Assembly (NCBI GenBank): GCA_964517265.1
Contig: CAZFBS010000027.1
Location: 1 to 42,217 of the forward strand
Source of the DNA: REEP01 sp964517265
GTDB lineage: Bacteria; Pseudomonadota; Alphaproteobacteria; Rhodospirillales; Defluviicoccaceae
Length of the DNA stretch: 42,217 nucleotides
Direction: 5' to 3'
This document shows, piece by piece, positions 41,836 through 42,217 of this stretch (its first letter is position 1; every line of letters starts with the position of its first letter). A program made the position numbers and the translations under genes. The notes under the pieces are model-generated. The model was not told the origin of the DNA and made no database searches. It was given only the letters and a program-made list of their open reading frames with translations.

Positions 41836-41864
41836 GCCTGCAGGGACGCGCGGCTGCCCGGTAG

Positions 41865-41990
41865 CGCCGTCCCCGAATCGACGAGGCCAACGAGCTGCGC
41901 AACGAGTGGGAGTTTGATTCCATTGCGCTTCGCGCTCGCTATGGAGTGTCCGGCAGCACCATCAACGTTTTTACCCCGATGAGCGCCTGA
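41865..41990 (+). pseudogene. short coding-like remnant with an HTH-type end
   Basis: A 41-codon frame without a start codon follows an in-frame TAG. It reads RIDEANELRNEWEFDSIALRA, then RYGVSGSTINV, resembling a recognition-helix segment of an HTH or phage/transposon protein. Codon bias looks coding, but no complete gene is present. It may be a decayed gene. Low confidence. Confidence 0.3.
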
Positions 41991-42098
41991 GGATGCCACA
42001 GTGGCAGGTTGGTCTAGCCCGGATATCTCACCAGACCCAGTGGCGATAGCGGGATTGAGGGGTGTGGGCGCAGGTGGGAACGTCCGTGTGCCGTGCCC

Positions 42099-42217
42099 AT
42101 GACCACGGTGTTCGCGGATTTCGCGCATCGGCGTTGGCTGCGCTTTGTGTGCGGCCATGGCGAGTCCCGGCGGGCACAGGTCGCCGCTCTGCGGTCCGCA
42201 GTTTCGGGTCGGACTGG
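42099..42217 (+). CDS. possible start of a gene cut by the right edge
   Basis: ATG at 42099 opens a frame that continues through the end of the window, beginning MTTVFADFAHRRWLRF and rich in Arg and Ala. The ribosome binding site is poor. It might be the 5' end of a gene or a chance frame, and the preceding 100 bases contain no clear gene. Confidence 0.25.
   Translation, partial: MTTVFADFAHRRWLRFVCGHGESRRAQVAALRSAVSGRT

Noticed and set aside
41733..42158. 141-codon minus-strand frame at the right edge
   Set aside because: Overlaps the end of the SIMPL gene in antisense and shows no recognisable domain.
1..42217. CRISPR arrays, rRNA genes or complete insertion sequences
   Set aside because: No regularly spaced repeats, rRNA segments or transposase genes with terminal repeats were seen.

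Overview
The window looks like chromosomal DNA of a free-living alphaproteobacterium of moderately high GC. The support is an ECF11-type sigma factor/ChrR pair with its target operons, a sigma-32 (RpoH) gene beside that cluster, a short-form Psd/PssA phosphatidylethanolamine operon, and overall gene content. I cannot name the genus. A Rhodospirillales-like organism that stores polyhydroxyalkanoate (PHA) would fit, because a class III PHA synthase pair (phaE-phaC) is present.

Layout. 1-8.3 kb: the end of a Sel1-repeat protein, an orphan TAXI solute-binding protein, psd-pssA (phosphatidylserine/PE synthesis), a phosphoribosyltransferase, a large acyl-activating/carrier/acyltransferase fusion and a COG2187-like kinase. 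8.4-13.2 kb: a sodium:amino-acid symporter, a ZIP metal transporter, aquaporin, a divergent PRPP synthetase and tRNA-Lys(UUU). 13.3-18.1 kb: ftsH, a LuxR-type regulator with an N-terminal Asp-Arg-Arg repeat, and a divergent region with two small ORFs that have good ribosome binding sites. 18.3-33.1 kb: a lipoprotein esterase, then a compact stress and membrane-lipid block. This block holds sigma factor-chrR-DUF6134-SDR, a TIR/pentapeptide gene, the FAD enzyme-DUF1365-CFA synthase-MFS operon, SDR-FAD enzyme, SDR-DUF3429, and rpoH. 33.1-42.2 kb: folE, panD, a gene-poor kilobase, maoC-maoC-phaE-phaC, radC, a DUF5765-like membrane protein, a SIMPL protein, and a degraded right edge.

How it works together. 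The strongest systems-level signal is a local regulon. Four promoter-like elements of the form (T/A)(G/C)ATC(C/T)-N16-CGTA, all with exactly 16-nt spacers, lie in front of the sigma-chrR operon, the FAD/DUF1365/CFA/MFS operon, the SDR/FAD operon and rpoH. A fifth, weaker one faces the SDR/DUF3429 pair. ChrR keeps every zinc-ligand position known from the Rhodobacter protein. The block therefore reads as a singlet-oxygen/photo-oxidative stress regulon acting on membrane fatty acids and passing the signal on to RpoH. Odd items inside or near it are a TIR/pentapeptide protein (possible NADase-type defence gene), an SDR whose catalytic Tyr is Ile, and a 9-bp dyad overlapping the sigma operon -35 box. 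The PHA block pairs two small MaoC hydratase subunits with a class III synthase, which suggests (R)-3-hydroxyacyl-CoA is supplied from enoyl-CoA.
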